The translations under genes were made by a program, and so were the position numbers. Below the pieces are notes generated by a model that searched no databases, was not told the DNA's origin, and saw only the letters and a list, made by a program, of their open reading frames with translations. From JBCBSZ01 sp039185015 (lineage in GTDB: Bacteria; Actinomycetota; Acidimicrobiia; Acidimicrobiales; Poriferisodalaceae), in contig JBCDAU010000003.1 in the NCBI GenBank assembly GCA_039185015.1, forward strand, positions 150,062 to 214,061: a stretch of DNA of 64,000 nucleotides, written 5' to 3'. Shown in pieces: positions 15,290 to 24,000 of the stretch. The stretch's first letter is position 1, and each line of letters opens with the position of its first letter.

Positions 15290-17089
15290 ATGTCGCCGCT
15301 CGCATCCGCCGGACTGATCGTCGCTGCGATCGTCGGCCTGCTCGTCGTGGCAGCACGCATCGGGCGCCGACACGTCTGCACGAGCGAGACCCGCATCTCC
15401 GTCTCCCGATCGCTCTTCCCCTCGAGAGAGGAGCGTCACCTCGGCCGGACGATGGCCTTCATGGTGCTCTCGATCACGATCGCCGTGATGGGCATCAGCG
15501 CCGACTCGGCGGCGGTCGTGATCGGCGCCATGCTCCTCGCCCCCTTCGCCCAGCCGCTGATGGGGTTGGCGCTCGCCACCACCATGGGCTGGCTCGAGCG
15601 GCTGACCTACGCCTTCGGCGTGACCCTGATGCTCACCGTGCTCGGTCTCGGCAGCGCGGTGGTGCTCGCGGCGATCATCCCCGACATCGGGCTGACCGAC
15701 GAGCTGCTCGCCCGCACCTCTCCCGACCTGCGCGACCTCGCCGTCGCCCTCGCCGCCGGCGGTGCCGGTGCGTACGCGACCATCCGCAACGACGTGTCGG
15801 CGACGCTGCCCGGTGTCGCGATCGCCGTGGCCCTCGTGCCACCGCTGGCCAGCGCCGGCATCGCGCTGCACCTCGGCCGCCAGTCCCTCGCCGCCGGCGC
15901 CATGCTCCTCTACGCCGCGAACCTCGTGGCGATCGTGCTCGCCTCGATCGTCGTGATCCTCGGCATCGGCTTCGTCCCTCAGCGCCGCCTGCGCGACGCC
16001 TCGCCACGGGTCGTGCTCGCCTCGGTGTCGTTGATCGTCGGCTGCGCGCTGATCTCGGTGCCGCTGGTGTCGCGCACCGTCCAGCTGTCGTCCGATGCGG
16101 CCATCCGTCGAGACATCAACGCCGAGGTCGAGCGGTGGCTCGATGCCGGCGAGGGCCTCGATCTCGTCGACCTCACCCTCGACCTGCCGACCGTCGAGCT
16201 CGAGCTCGCCGGGGCGACCGAACCACCGCCGCCGTCACTGCTCGCGAGCAACCTGGCGCCGATCATCGGCGGGGACGCCCGGGTCGACATCATCTTCTCG
16301 TCGCGCTCGAGCGGTGCCGCCGCAGACGAGACCGAGGACGAAGGCGGCTTCGACGAGGACGACGTCCGATTGGTGATCGAGCAGTGGGCGAACGAGCTCG
16401 CGTCCGAAGCCGACCTGCTCAGCCTGGACGTCCTCGGCTGGACGGTCGCCGTCCAGCTGGCCGGTGTGGGCGATCCGCCATCGGCGATCGCGTTGGCCGA
16501 CCGGCTCGACACCGAGCTGGGCCACCCGGCCGAGGTCGCGCTGTCGTGGACCCAACGGCAGGCCCAGCAGGCGGCGACCGGCGACCTCCCACCGGAACCG
16601 GAGCCGGGCGAGCTCGCCCGGGTGGCCGCCGACGAGTGGGCGATGGTCGAGGGCCTGACGATCGTCGAGCTCTCGTACTCGACGATCCAGGCGCCCGACC
16701 GCATGACCGTGCTCCTTCGGGGGGCCACGGCACCCGACGCGGAGCAGCTCGACCGGCTCGAGGCCGCCGTCGAGCGGGCCGTTGGCGCCGACGTCGAGGT
16801 GATCGCCCGGTTCAGCAGCGTGCTGGCGCTCCCCGTCCCTCCACCAGAACCCGACCTCGAAGCCCAGGTCATCGACAGCATGTACGCCACCGTCGAGGCG
16901 CTCGGCGTGACGGTCGTGTCGGTGCGGGCCGACGAGGAGCGACGCACGGTCACCCTCGTCACCACCGACGAGCGACCCGAGATCCTGGTCCGCAACGCTG
17001 CCGAGGGCGCCTCCGACGGCTGGTCGGTGACGTTGACCCTGGTCGCCCGGTCGATCGAGACGACGACCACCACGACGACCGAGCCGTAG
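15290..17089 (+). CDS. DUF389 membrane protein with large C-terminal domain
   Basis: A 599-residue protein. Residues about 50-260 are the DUF389 membrane domain with six spans and the hallmark VIGAMLLAPFAQPLMGLALA and GVAIAVALVPPLASAGIAL blocks. The C-terminal 330 residues form a large acidic extracytoplasmic domain with three repeated-looking beta/alpha segments and a Thr-rich end (ETTTTTTTEP). The function of DUF389 is unknown; related proteins have been proposed as transport or stress proteins. It is divergent from pncB across 124 bases. Confidence 0.85.
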   Translation: MSPLASAGLIVAAIVGLLVVAARIGRRHVCTSETRISVSRSLFPSREERHLGRTMAFMVLSITIAVMGISADSAAVVIGAMLLAPFAQPLMGLALATTMGWLERLTYAFGVTLMLTVLGLGSAVVLAAIIPDIGLTDELLARTSPDLRDLAVALAAGGAGAYATIRNDVSATLPGVAIAVALVPPLASAGIALHLGRQSLAAGAMLLYAANLVAIVLASIVVILGIGFVPQRRLRDASPRVVLASVSLIVGCALISVPLVSRTVQLSSDAAIRRDINAEVERWLDAGEGLDLVDLTLDLPTVELELAGATEPPPPSLLASNLAPIIGGDARVDIIFSSRSSGAAADETEDEGGFDEDDVRLVIEQWANELASEADLLSLDVLGWTVAVQLAGVGDPPSAIALADRLDTELGHPAEVALSWTQRQAQQAATGDLPPEPEPGELARVAADEWAMVEGLTIVELSYSTIQAPDRMTVLLRGATAPDAEQLDRLEAAVERAVGADVEVIARFSSVLALPVPPPEPDLEAQVIDSMYATVEALGVTVVSVRADEERRTVTLVTTDERPEILVRNAAEGASDGWSVTLTLVARSIETTTTTTTEP

Positions 17090-17105
17090 CGCTCGCCGAC
17101 ACCGA

Positions 17106-17166
17106 CGAGGTGGGGCCGAGATCGACCCACCGGGCGGAGGTTCGGTGTGATCCCGGCCCCACCTCG
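17106..17166 (+). terminator. long nested hairpin after the DUF389 gene
   Basis: A 13-base arm (CGAGGTGGGGCCG, 17106-17118) pairs perfectly with its complement at 17154-17166. Inside the 35-base loop a further CACCG/CGGTG pair (17128/17143) and facing GATC sites extend the structure. It lies 16 bases after the DUF389 stop and 130 bases before the next gene. It may be a terminator or a structured leader; there is no U-tract. The rest of the gap (17167-17299) shows only a ribosome site, AAAGGAG, before 17300. Confidence 0.5.
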
Positions 17167-17299
17167 GTGCTGTGGGGCAGCACGGTCGTGCTTGCCTCGA
17201 ACCGAGCCGGCGTTTCACGTCGATCGCGGGCTGGGCGCGTAACGCCGGCGCCTCCTGCGGAAAGCCCCTTCCGACAACGACCCGAAAGGAGACGCAGCG

Positions 17300-17803
17300 G
17301 TGGGGCAGTACAGGAGGATCTCGGCGACGCTCGTCATCGCCGCGCTCGCGGCGATGGCCATGGCCGTCCCGGCGGGCGCGCAGCGGAGCGCGCCGATCGA
17401 CGCGGCAGAGGAGCATTGCGTGGTGTGGGCGTCGGGGGTCGACGAGAACGGAGAGCTCGTCCTCGGCGACTGGACGTGCGGCTCCGGACTCTCGGCAGCG
17501 ATCGCGGGCGGCTCGGGGATCATGGCGTTCTCGACGTCGTTCACGATCGGACGGCACTTCTCGTCGACCGGGTACAGCGGCTCATCGGTGACCATCCAGG
17601 GCAGCTCGGCATGCGGTGGTGGCGTCTGGAAGCCGTCGGGCTCGTGGAACAACACGATCGAGTCGTCGTACCACTACTGCGGCAGCTCGCCGACGCGGTT
17701 CTACGACTCGTCGAGCTGCGGCGGGACCAGCAAGGCCATCTACTCGGCGACGTCGAGCCTGACCTGGATGAACAACCGGGCGAGCTGCGTCCGCTACGGC
17801 TGA
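17300..17803 (+). CDS. secreted cysteine-rich small protein
   Basis: A 167-residue exported protein. Residues 1-28 are a Sec signal peptide ending AGAQ. The mature part is rich in Ser, Gly, Tyr and Trp and has seven cysteines, one of them likely unpaired. It contains beta-strand-like repeats (SSVTIQGSSACGGGVW, then SYHYCG and SSSCGG). This resembles the crystallin-like fold of peptidase inhibitor I36 and related actinobacterial secreted proteins, but the match is weak. GTG 17300 follows AAAGGAG at a good distance. The function is unknown. Confidence 0.7.
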   Translation: MGQYRRISATLVIAALAAMAMAVPAGAQRSAPIDAAEEHCVVWASGVDENGELVLGDWTCGSGLSAAIAGGSGIMAFSTSFTIGRHFSSTGYSGSSVTIQGSSACGGGVWKPSGSWNNTIESSYHYCGSSPTRFYDSSSCGGTSKAIYSATSSLTWMNNRASCVRYG

Positions 17804-17870
17804 GCTCGTGTCCGAGGTCCTCCCGCTCCGCGTGGTGGAACGGCGCATGCCGTGTAACGCTGTGCGCACC

Positions 17871-18521
17871 GTGAGCCAAGCGTGGGAGGACCTCGGCGGT
17901 GCACCGCGACGCCGGACCGAGGCGACGGGGCGTTCCCGTCCTCGTCGCAGCGGCGATCCGCGCCCCGACGAGGTCCTGATCGCGAGTGTGGACCACGACC
18001 CGGAGGCGTTCGGTGAGCTGTATCGACGACACGTCGCCGGCGTCGCCGGCTTCATCGCGGCTCGCGTCCGTGAGCCCGAGGCGACCGCCGAGCTCGCCGC
18101 CGAGACCTTCGCGATCGCGCTCGAGCAGTCGGATCGGTTCGACCCCGAGCGTGGGGTCGTCAGGGCCTGGCTCTTCGGGATCGCCGCCAACCTCGTCCGC
18201 CGCCACTGGCGGCAGCAGAGGAACGGGCGAGCAGCGAGAGACCGCCTCGGCGTCATCGCCCGCGCTGACGAGCACGACCTCGACGCGTTGGGTCAGGTCA
18301 TCGATCGCCTCGACGCCGAGGGACTCCTCGACCTGCTCGACGAGCTGCCCGAGCGCCAGCAGCAGGCCGTCCGCCTCCGCATGGTCGACGGCGCCGACCA
18401 CGACGAGATCGCTGCGGCCATGGACGTCACGCGGGGGAACGCCCGCGTGCTCGTCCATCGGGGCATCAGACGCCTCGCCGAGCTCCGCGACGCCGAGGGA
18501 CCGGGTGACCTGCGCCGATGA
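17871..18521 (+). CDS. ECF-type RNA polymerase sigma factor
   Basis: A sigma-70 family factor of about 216 residues. Region 2 reads EAFGELYRRHVAGVAGFIAARV through AWLFGIAANLVRRHWRQ, and region 4 reads LLDELPERQQQAVRLRMVDGADHDEIAAAMDVTRGNARVLVHRG. The GTG at 17871 is preferred because a TAACGC element lies ten bases upstream; GTG 17808 would add 21 residues with no domain. A GGAAC motif at 17837-17841 may be part of its own -35. It overlaps the next gene by four bases (ATGA), typical of a sigma/anti-sigma pair. Confidence 0.85.
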   Translation: MSQAWEDLGGAPRRRTEATGRSRPRRSGDPRPDEVLIASVDHDPEAFGELYRRHVAGVAGFIAARVREPEATAELAAETFAIALEQSDRFDPERGVVRAWLFGIAANLVRRHWRQQRNGRAARDRLGVIARADEHDLDALGQVIDRLDAEGLLDLLDELPERQQQAVRLRMVDGADHDEIAAAMDVTRGNARVLVHRGIRRLAELRDAEGPGDLRR

Positions 18522-19381
18522 CTGACGACCCGTATCCCGATCCCGACGGCGAGCCCGAGCTCGACCTCGGTGGCATCCAGTTCTTCGACCGACTCGAGGA
18601 CGATCTCGTCGCGGCCGCACGCCGACGGGCGGAAGGTCGCGTCGGCGAGGAGGAGCCGCCCGAACCAGCGGCTCCCCGTGAGCTGCGCGGCGAACCGACG
18701 GTGGCGCGACCGCGGCGACGCCGTGGGGGGCAGCTCGTCGTGGGTGCCGCCGCGACGGCGATCGCGGTCGCAGCCGGCGCGTCACTGCTCGTCGGTGGGG
18801 GGACCGCCGATGCGGTCTCCGTCCAGCGCACCGACACCGAGATCCTCATCTCGTTCGACGAGGCCGCCGACGACGCTCGGACCCTCGAGGAGGAGCTCCG
18901 CGCCGAGGGCATCGCCGCCAGCGTCGCTGACGGCCTCGCGCCAGGCGAGCTCGACGGCAGGGTCCTCGTGGTCGCCACCACCGGCGACGAGAGCGACCTC
19001 GTCATCGTCGACCGAGACGATGATGGCGTCATCGACGCCGTCCGTCTGCCGGTGGGTTGGTCGGGCACGATCGAATTGGTCGTCGGGCGAAGCTCCGGGG
19101 ACGGCGAGGCCACGTTCGCCGCCCGACCAGCCGAGTGCAGCGCTCTGGTCGACCGACCGCTCGCCGACGTGCTCCCGGATCTCCGAGCGTTGAGCCCGGC
19201 GATCGTCTGGGAGCGCGACACGACGCAGAGCGGCGGCACGTTCGAGCGGCTCGAGGATGACCGGATCGATCTGGACGACACCGTCGTCGACCTGCTCGTC
19301 GAACCGGACGGCACCCTCCGAGTGCTCCTCAGCCCGACGCCGGACGAGTTCTCGCTCGCCGTCCCGCCCTGCGCCCCCTGA
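18518..19381 (+). CDS. single-span membrane protein, probable anti-sigma partner
   Basis: A 287-residue protein. The cytoplasmic N-terminus (1-70) is acidic and contains IQFFDRLEDDLVAAARRRA. A basic RPRRRRGG stop precedes a membrane span (about 72-92). The external domain of roughly 190 residues contains DEAADDARTLEEELRAEGIAA and a C-terminal VLLSPTPDEFSLAVPPC. The start overlaps the sigma factor stop, and topology matches transmembrane anti-sigma factors, but no ZAS zinc motif is visible. The role is therefore inferred from context. Confidence 0.65.
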   Translation: MTDDPYPDPDGEPELDLGGIQFFDRLEDDLVAAARRRAEGRVGEEEPPEPAAPRELRGEPTVARPRRRRGGQLVVGAAATAIAVAAGASLLVGGGTADAVSVQRTDTEILISFDEAADDARTLEEELRAEGIAASVADGLAPGELDGRVLVVATTGDESDLVIVDRDDDGVIDAVRLPVGWSGTIELVVGRSSGDGEATFAARPAECSALVDRPLADVLPDLRALSPAIVWERDTTQSGGTFERLEDDRIDLDDTVVDLLVEPDGTLRVLLSPTPDEFSLAVPPCAP

Positions 19382-19395
19382 TCTGTCACCCGGAG

Positions 19396-19418
19396 CGCTC
19401 CGCCGGACCCACGGAGCG
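19396..19418 (+). terminator. 7-bp hairpin after the anti-sigma-like gene
   Basis: CGCTCCG pairs with CGGAGCG across nine bases, 15 bases after the stop codon and before the next promoter box. There is no U-tract. Confidence 0.45.
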
Positions 19419-19452
19419 GCGGATCACCACCGTCTCACCCGACGCGGGGCGC

Positions 19453-19458
19453 TAGCTT
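19453..19458 (+). promoter_or_regulatory. TAGCTT -10 box, leaderless start of FHA gene
   Basis: TAGCTT is seven bases before the GTG at 19466 and no ribosome site is present. Confidence 0.45.
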
Positions 19459-19465
19459 CGCCCCG

Positions 19466-20149
19466 GTGGCGGCGATCGCGGTCGAGTTCCTCGATGAGTC
19501 CTACCCGGTCGACGCCGATGCGGCCTTCACGTTCGGGCGCCACGGCGACCTGATCATCGACGACGCCAACCCCTACATGCACCGCACCGTCGGAGCGATC
19601 GCTCGCAGCGAGGGTCTCTGGACGCTTCGCAACCTGGGCCGCACGAGCGAGCTGCACCTCCTCGGCTCGTCGGGCAAGCGGAGCCAGATCCCACCCGACG
19701 GCGTCGAAGCCCTGCTCGACGACACCATCGACGTCAGGTTCACGGCCGGCCCGTCGACCTACGAATTCCGCATCCGACTGGTCGAGCCACCCGAGCTCGA
19801 GCTCCCCGGACTCCCCGACGCCGGCGCGACGGCGACGAGCGAGTTCGGTGTCGTCGCGCTCAACGACGAGCAACGCCGGATGCTGGCCGCGTTCGCCGCG
19901 CCCCGCCTGCTCGACCCGGCGAGCGAGGAGGTACCGGCCAACGCTGCCGTCGCCGGGCGCCTGGGTTGGTCGGGCAAGAAGCTCGACCGCAAGCTCGACT
20001 ACCTGTGCCGTCGCCTCACCGAGCACGGGGTCCGAGGGCTCCGTGGGCAGATCGGCGAGGAGGCCGTCGATCGGCGGCGCCGCCTCGTCGATCACGCCAT
20101 CCTCGCCCGGCTCGTGACCACCGACGATCTGGGCGCGCTCGACCGGTGA
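19466..20149 (+). CDS. FHA domain protein with C-terminal helical domain
   Basis: A 227-residue cytoplasmic protein. Residues 8-100 form an FHA domain, a phosphothreonine reader: FTFGRHGDLIIDD, then HRTVGAI and LRNLGRTSELHL. The usual SxxH is replaced by MHRTVG, so binding may be altered. The C-terminal half (about 128-215) is helical and winged-helix-like (NDEQRRMLAAFAAPRLL, then GWSGKKLDRKLDYLCRRLTEHGV). It sits between the sigma pair and the kinase operon and may read kinase output. It ends 255 bases before the first kinase. Confidence 0.75.
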   Translation: MAAIAVEFLDESYPVDADAAFTFGRHGDLIIDDANPYMHRTVGAIARSEGLWTLRNLGRTSELHLLGSSGKRSQIPPDGVEALLDDTIDVRFTAGPSTYEFRIRLVEPPELELPGLPDAGATATSEFGVVALNDEQRRMLAAFAAPRLLDPASEEVPANAAVAGRLGWSGKKLDRKLDYLCRRLTEHGVRGLRGQIGEEAVDRRRRLVDHAILARLVTTDDLGALDR

Positions 20150-20233
20150 CGGGGCCGCTGTGGGGGGTACCCCCGATGTCGCAGGACGGCCCGACGCGGT
20201 ATCAAGTCAGGGCATGACGAACGACGAGCTGCG

Positions 20234-20385
20234 AACACGGCCCGAGCCGCAGCCCGTCAGGGCGAGGACATCGGGAGGAGGGTGGGGCACCGGGGCCCCG
20301 CCCGGGCCAACAACACGGCCCGAGCCGCAGCCCGTCAGGGCGAGGACATCGGGAGGAGGGTGGGGCACCGGGGCCCCGCCCGGGG
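20234..20385 (+). repeat. 78-bp GC-rich tandem repeat, two copies (locus A)
   Basis: Two nearly identical units begin at 20234 and 20312 with a 78-base period. Each contains CACGGCCCGAGCCGCAG, GGCGAGGACATCGGGAGGAG and GTGGGGCACCGGGGCCCCG, ending in the self-complementary CGGGGCCCCG. A related pair lies at 29461-29620. The short ORF spanning it has low-complexity content and is probably not a gene. The rest of 20150-20404 holds only a ribosome site before 20405. Confidence 0.85.
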
Positions 20386-20404
20386 AAGAACAGGGACCGG
20401 GGAG

Positions 20405-22387
20405 ATGATCTCAGCCGAGGAGTGGAAGGCGATCGGGCTCGTCGACGTCGAGCAGATCGGCCGCGGCGGGTTCGGGATCGTCTATCGCGCCGTGGAGGAC
20501 GATCTCGGGCGGACCGTCGCGGTGAAGGTGCTCCCGGGCGAGCTCGACGACCGGGCCCGGGATCGCTTCGACCGAGAGCGTCGGGCGATGGCGGTCCTCT
20601 CGGATCATCCCCACATCGTGCCGATCTTCCGCTCCGGGTTCCTGGGCGACGGCAGCCCCTTCCTCGTCATGGAGCACGTGTCGGGCGGGTCGATGGCCGA
20701 GCGCATCTCGGCGGGACCGCTGCCCTGGCAGCAGGTCGTGCGCTTGGGCGTGGAGCTGTCGGGAGCGCTCGAGACCGCCCACCGCTCCGGGGTGCTCCAC
20801 CGCGACGTCAAGCCCGGCAACATCCTGTTGTCCGCGCTCGGTGCCGCCAAGCTCGCCGACTTCGGCATCGCCCGGCTGCACGGCGCTCCCGAGACCCGCA
20901 GCGCCTCGGTCACCGCCTCGGTCGCGCACGCACCGCCCGAGGTCGTCGCCGGCCGACGCCCCGACCATCGGGCCGACGTGTACTCGCTGGCGTCGACGCT
21001 CTTCGAGCTCCTGACCGGTGGCCCACCGTTCGTCCGCCCGACCGACGAGTCGCTGGTGCCCGTGATCGCCCGCATCGCCCAGGACCCGGTGCCCGACCTC
21101 CGCGACCGGGGTGTTCCGTCCGTCGTGTGCGCCGCCCTCGAACAGGGCATGGCGAAGGACCCCAGCACACGGACCCAGACCGCCGTGGAGCTGGGGCGTT
21201 CCCTGCAGATGGCCGAGCGGGATCTCGGCCTCGCGGTGAGCGACCTGCTGGTCGTGGGCGAGGCCGCGGCGCTGCCGGAGCGACCCGACGCCACGACCGA
21301 CCTCGGCTCCGTCGCGGCCGTCCCGGACCTCCCGCCCTCAGAGCCCCTGCCGGTCGTCGACGACCGCCTGCCGACGCCGGGCGACCCGGCCCCGACGGGC
21401 AGCACCCCCGTGCTGCCCCCGCCATCGACCTCGACCCCCGACGCCTCCCCTCCGCCGACGCTCCCACAGGACCCGCCCGCGACCGAGGACGGCGCGACGA
21501 CGGGCGAACCTCCGCCGTGGAACGCGCTCACCTCACCCGAGGTCCGAGACGAGGCGACGATCGCCCCGCCCCCCGTGGCGGTGCCGTGGTGGAAGCGGCC
21601 CGCCGTGCTCGCCGGCGCAGCAGCGGCCGTCATCGTCGCCGTCATCGGCGTCGTGGTCCTCGGCGGCGACGATCCCGAGGAGGCCGGGCCGGCGTTGACC
21701 ACCGCCGTCTCGACCGACACCAGCGCCGCGCCGGCGACCACCTCGGCTCCCCCGACCACCACGGCGGCCCCACCCCCGACGACGGCAGCGCCGACCACCG
21801 CGGCCCCACCCCCGACGACGGCAGCGCCGACCACCGCGGCGCCGCCACCGAGCCAGCCGGGCCGGACCCCGCCGGATCTCGGCGGCGTCTTCTCGGGCGA
21901 CACCTCCCAGACCGTGCCGCCCGCCGCCGGCGACACGATCCAGGTGAGCGACGACACCGGAGCGATCTCGATGTCGGTGCCCGCCGAGTGGAACGACCTC
22001 AACGGCGTGCCGGCCGAGGGGGCCTCGACTCTGATCGCCTCGCCCGACATCAGCGGGGCGATCGGCGGCTTCACCACCCCGGGCGTCCTCATCCAGATCG
22101 ATCAGCTGCTCCCGGGCACCACGGTGAGCGGCCTGCTCGACTTCCTCACCGAGACCGAGTGCGTCAGCGGTGGCCGCGCGCCGTTCGCCTTCGAGGACTT
22201 CGTCGGCGAGTACGAGGTCTTCGGTGGGTGTGCCGGCACGATCACCGCCATCTCGCACACCGTGATGATCAGTGGGGACGGACAGTTCCTCCTCATCATC
22301 AGCTCCCAGGCCGTCGCTCCGGAGGACATCGCCGACATCGGCGTCGTCCTCGGGAGCCTGAACATCGATCGGACCCTCGTCCCGTGA
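20405..22387 (+). CDS. transmembrane Ser/Thr protein kinase with novel ectodomain
   Basis: A 660-residue eukaryote-like kinase. The kinase domain (about 11-275) has the glycine loop GRGGFG (19-24), Lys41, the catalytic HRDVKPGN (132-139) and DFG (152-154), so it should be active. A Pro-rich juxtamembrane region follows, then a membrane span near residues 400-422 and a Thr/Ala/Pro spacer. The ectodomain (about 510-660) is not PASTA; it begins VSDDTGAISMSVPAEWNDL and has two conserved cysteines. The same domain type ends the protease at 27751-29376. ATG 20405 follows GGGGAG. The gene heads a seven-gene overlapping operon. Confidence 0.92.
   Translation: MISAEEWKAIGLVDVEQIGRGGFGIVYRAVEDDLGRTVAVKVLPGELDDRARDRFDRERRAMAVLSDHPHIVPIFRSGFLGDGSPFLVMEHVSGGSMAERISAGPLPWQQVVRLGVELSGALETAHRSGVLHRDVKPGNILLSALGAAKLADFGIARLHGAPETRSASVTASVAHAPPEVVAGRRPDHRADVYSLASTLFELLTGGPPFVRPTDESLVPVIARIAQDPVPDLRDRGVPSVVCAALEQGMAKDPSTRTQTAVELGRSLQMAERDLGLAVSDLLVVGEAAALPERPDATTDLGSVAAVPDLPPSEPLPVVDDRLPTPGDPAPTGSTPVLPPPSTSTPDASPPPTLPQDPPATEDGATTGEPPPWNALTSPEVRDEATIAPPPVAVPWWKRPAVLAGAAAAVIVAVIGVVVLGGDDPEEAGPALTTAVSTDTSAAPATTSAPPTTTAAPPPTTAAPTTAAPPPTTAAPTTAAPPPSQPGRTPPDLGGVFSGDTSQTVPPAAGDTIQVSDDTGAISMSVPAEWNDLNGVPAEGASTLIASPDISGAIGGFTTPGVLIQIDQLLPGTTVSGLLDFLTETECVSGGRAPFAFEDFVGEYEVFGGCAGTITAISHTVMISGDGQFLLIISSQAVAPEDIADIGVVLGSLNIDRTLVP
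21764..21835 (+). repeat. 36-bp in-frame tandem repeat in the kinase linker
   Basis: Two identical 36-base units encode the AAPPPTTAAPTT-type spacer between the membrane span and the ectodomain. Such linkers cross the cell wall and vary in length by repeat slippage. Confidence 0.75.
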
Positions 22388-24000
22388 ACGACGCCGACGC
22401 CACCCGCATCATCCGACCCGGCCAACAGTCCGGGAGTCCTCCCGCCGACGAGGAGAGGGGCCAGCTGACCGACGAGCTCATCGCGACCTCGATCTGGGAC
22501 GATGACATGCTCGCCAGGGCCGGCATCCCGATCGACCAGGCCCCGATCGTGTCCATCGGCGGCGGGCTGGGCTCGTTCGCCCTCGTCGACACGCTGCGGA
22601 TCGCCGGCGTCGACACGTCGAGCATCCGAGTCATCACCAACCTCGATCGTCCGTCCGACACGTACCGCTGGCTGGCCGGCAACTCGCAGATCCCCGAGGG
22701 CGAGCGGCTCCGCTCCGACGCCGGCTCGGTCATGGACAACGTCTGGGGGTTCCCGAGCTACGCGTGGCGAGAGTCGAGGACGGCGTCGTCGCTGTCGAAG
22801 CGCCTCGCCCCGCTCTGGAACGTCCTCGCCGAGCCGTTCGGCATCGACTACTGGACACCCCGTGCGGGCGACGTCTACGACGGCGTCGATCGCGAGGCCG
22901 TGCGGATCAGCTGGGCCGACATGGTGACCAAGGGGCTCGTGCGGATGGTGCGTCGCCACCGCGGTGGCGGCTTCGTCACGCTGTACACCCCGGACGGAGC
23001 GACCCCGGGCCAGCGTCGGGCGATCCGCTCCCAGCACGTGCACGTCGCGGTCGGCTACCCCGGGCTGAAGTTCCTGCCCGACCTCCAGGCCTACCGCGAG
23101 GCCCACAGCGACTTCTCCCGGGTCGTCAACGCCTACGAGCCGCACGATCACGTCTACGAGGAGCTCCGACGCTCACCGGGCACCGTGCTGGTGCGCGGCA
23201 GCGGCATCGTCGGCTCCCGCGTCCTGCAACGGCTGCTCGACGACCGTGACGCCGGCCTCGCCGACACCACCGTCATCCACCTGTTCCGCAACTACGTCGA
23301 CAGTCCCCAGGGCGAGAAGATCACCTACCGCCGACCCGGCGGTGACGGCTTCGCCTACCAGGGCTTCAACTTCCCGAAGTCGGCATGGGGTGGCCAGCTC
23401 AAGGTCAAGCTCGAGGAGCTCGAAGGACCGGAGCGGGCCGATCTGATCCGCACGATGGGCGGGACCAACACCCCGAAGCGAAAGTCGTGGCAGGTCCAGA
23501 TCAAGCGGGCCAGGAGCCACGACGCCTACCGGCAGATCGTCGGCCAGGTCTCCGAGGTCCGGCAGGGACCGAACCAGACGGTGGTCACCGAGGTCGACAC
23601 CCAGAACGGACGACTCGAGCTGCCCGCCAACTTCATCATCGACGCCACCGGCCTGGAGGCCGACATCGGCGAGCACCGCGTGCTCGCCGATCTGCTCGAG
23701 CACAGCGGCGCCAACCGCAACGCCTACGGGCGCCTCGACGTGGCTCCGTCCTTCGAGGTCAGAGGCACCCGGAGCGACCGTGGCCGCTGCTACGCCACCG
23801 GGAGCATCACCCTCGGCGGCTACTACGCAGGCGTCGACTCCTTCCTCGGGCTGCAGTACGCGGCCCTCCAGATCGCCGATGATCTCGCCGCCGCCGGCTC
23901 GGTCCCTCGCATCGGTCCACGGCGGTCGGTCGGCGAATGGTGGCGCCGGATGCGGGATCGACCACCCGCCCCCGGCACGAGCACCGGAGCAGCCTCATGA
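22384..24000 (+). CDS. FAD/NAD(P)-binding oxidoreductase of unknown substrate
   Basis: A 538-residue protein with a Rossmann dinucleotide fold: IVSIGGGLGSFALVDTLRIAG (near 54-75), a second nucleotide-binding region VLVRGSGIVGSRVLQRLL, and the FAD-closing FIIDATGLEADIG with a late YATGSITLGGYYAG block. It resembles flavin monooxygenase or halogenase-like proteins but I cannot name a substrate. The N-terminus reads NDADATRIIRPG, a threonine in a setting like phospho-sites read by FHA domains. It overlaps the kinase by four bases (GTGA) and the next gene by four (ATGA). Confidence 0.75.
   Translation: MNDADATRIIRPGQQSGSPPADEERGQLTDELIATSIWDDDMLARAGIPIDQAPIVSIGGGLGSFALVDTLRIAGVDTSSIRVITNLDRPSDTYRWLAGNSQIPEGERLRSDAGSVMDNVWGFPSYAWRESRTASSLSKRLAPLWNVLAEPFGIDYWTPRAGDVYDGVDREAVRISWADMVTKGLVRMVRRHRGGGFVTLYTPDGATPGQRRAIRSQHVHVAVGYPGLKFLPDLQAYREAHSDFSRVVNAYEPHDHVYEELRRSPGTVLVRGSGIVGSRVLQRLLDDRDAGLADTTVIHLFRNYVDSPQGEKITYRRPGGDGFAYQGFNFPKSAWGGQLKVKLEELEGPERADLIRTMGGTNTPKRKSWQVQIKRARSHDAYRQIVGQVSEVRQGPNQTVVTEVDTQNGRLELPANFIIDATGLEADIGEHRVLADLLEHSGANRNAYGRLDVAPSFEVRGTRSDRGRCYATGSITLGGYYAGVDSFLGLQYAALQIADDLAAAGSVPRIGPRRSVGEWWRRMRDRPPAPGTSTGAAS

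Noticed and set aside
13588..17874. Very long open frames on the strand opposite known genes, such as the one over 14323-17874
   Set aside because: High G+C leaves the complementary frames open. These frames show Arg/Ala/Pro-rich content and no family motifs, while the other strand has clear PncB and DUF389 proteins.
20160..20408. A small ORF over the tandem repeat (RTSGGGWGTGAPPG-type peptide)
   Set aside because: The frame is only a translation of the repeat units; the repeat drifts at DNA level without codon bias and the copies at 29461 are not in an equivalent gene.
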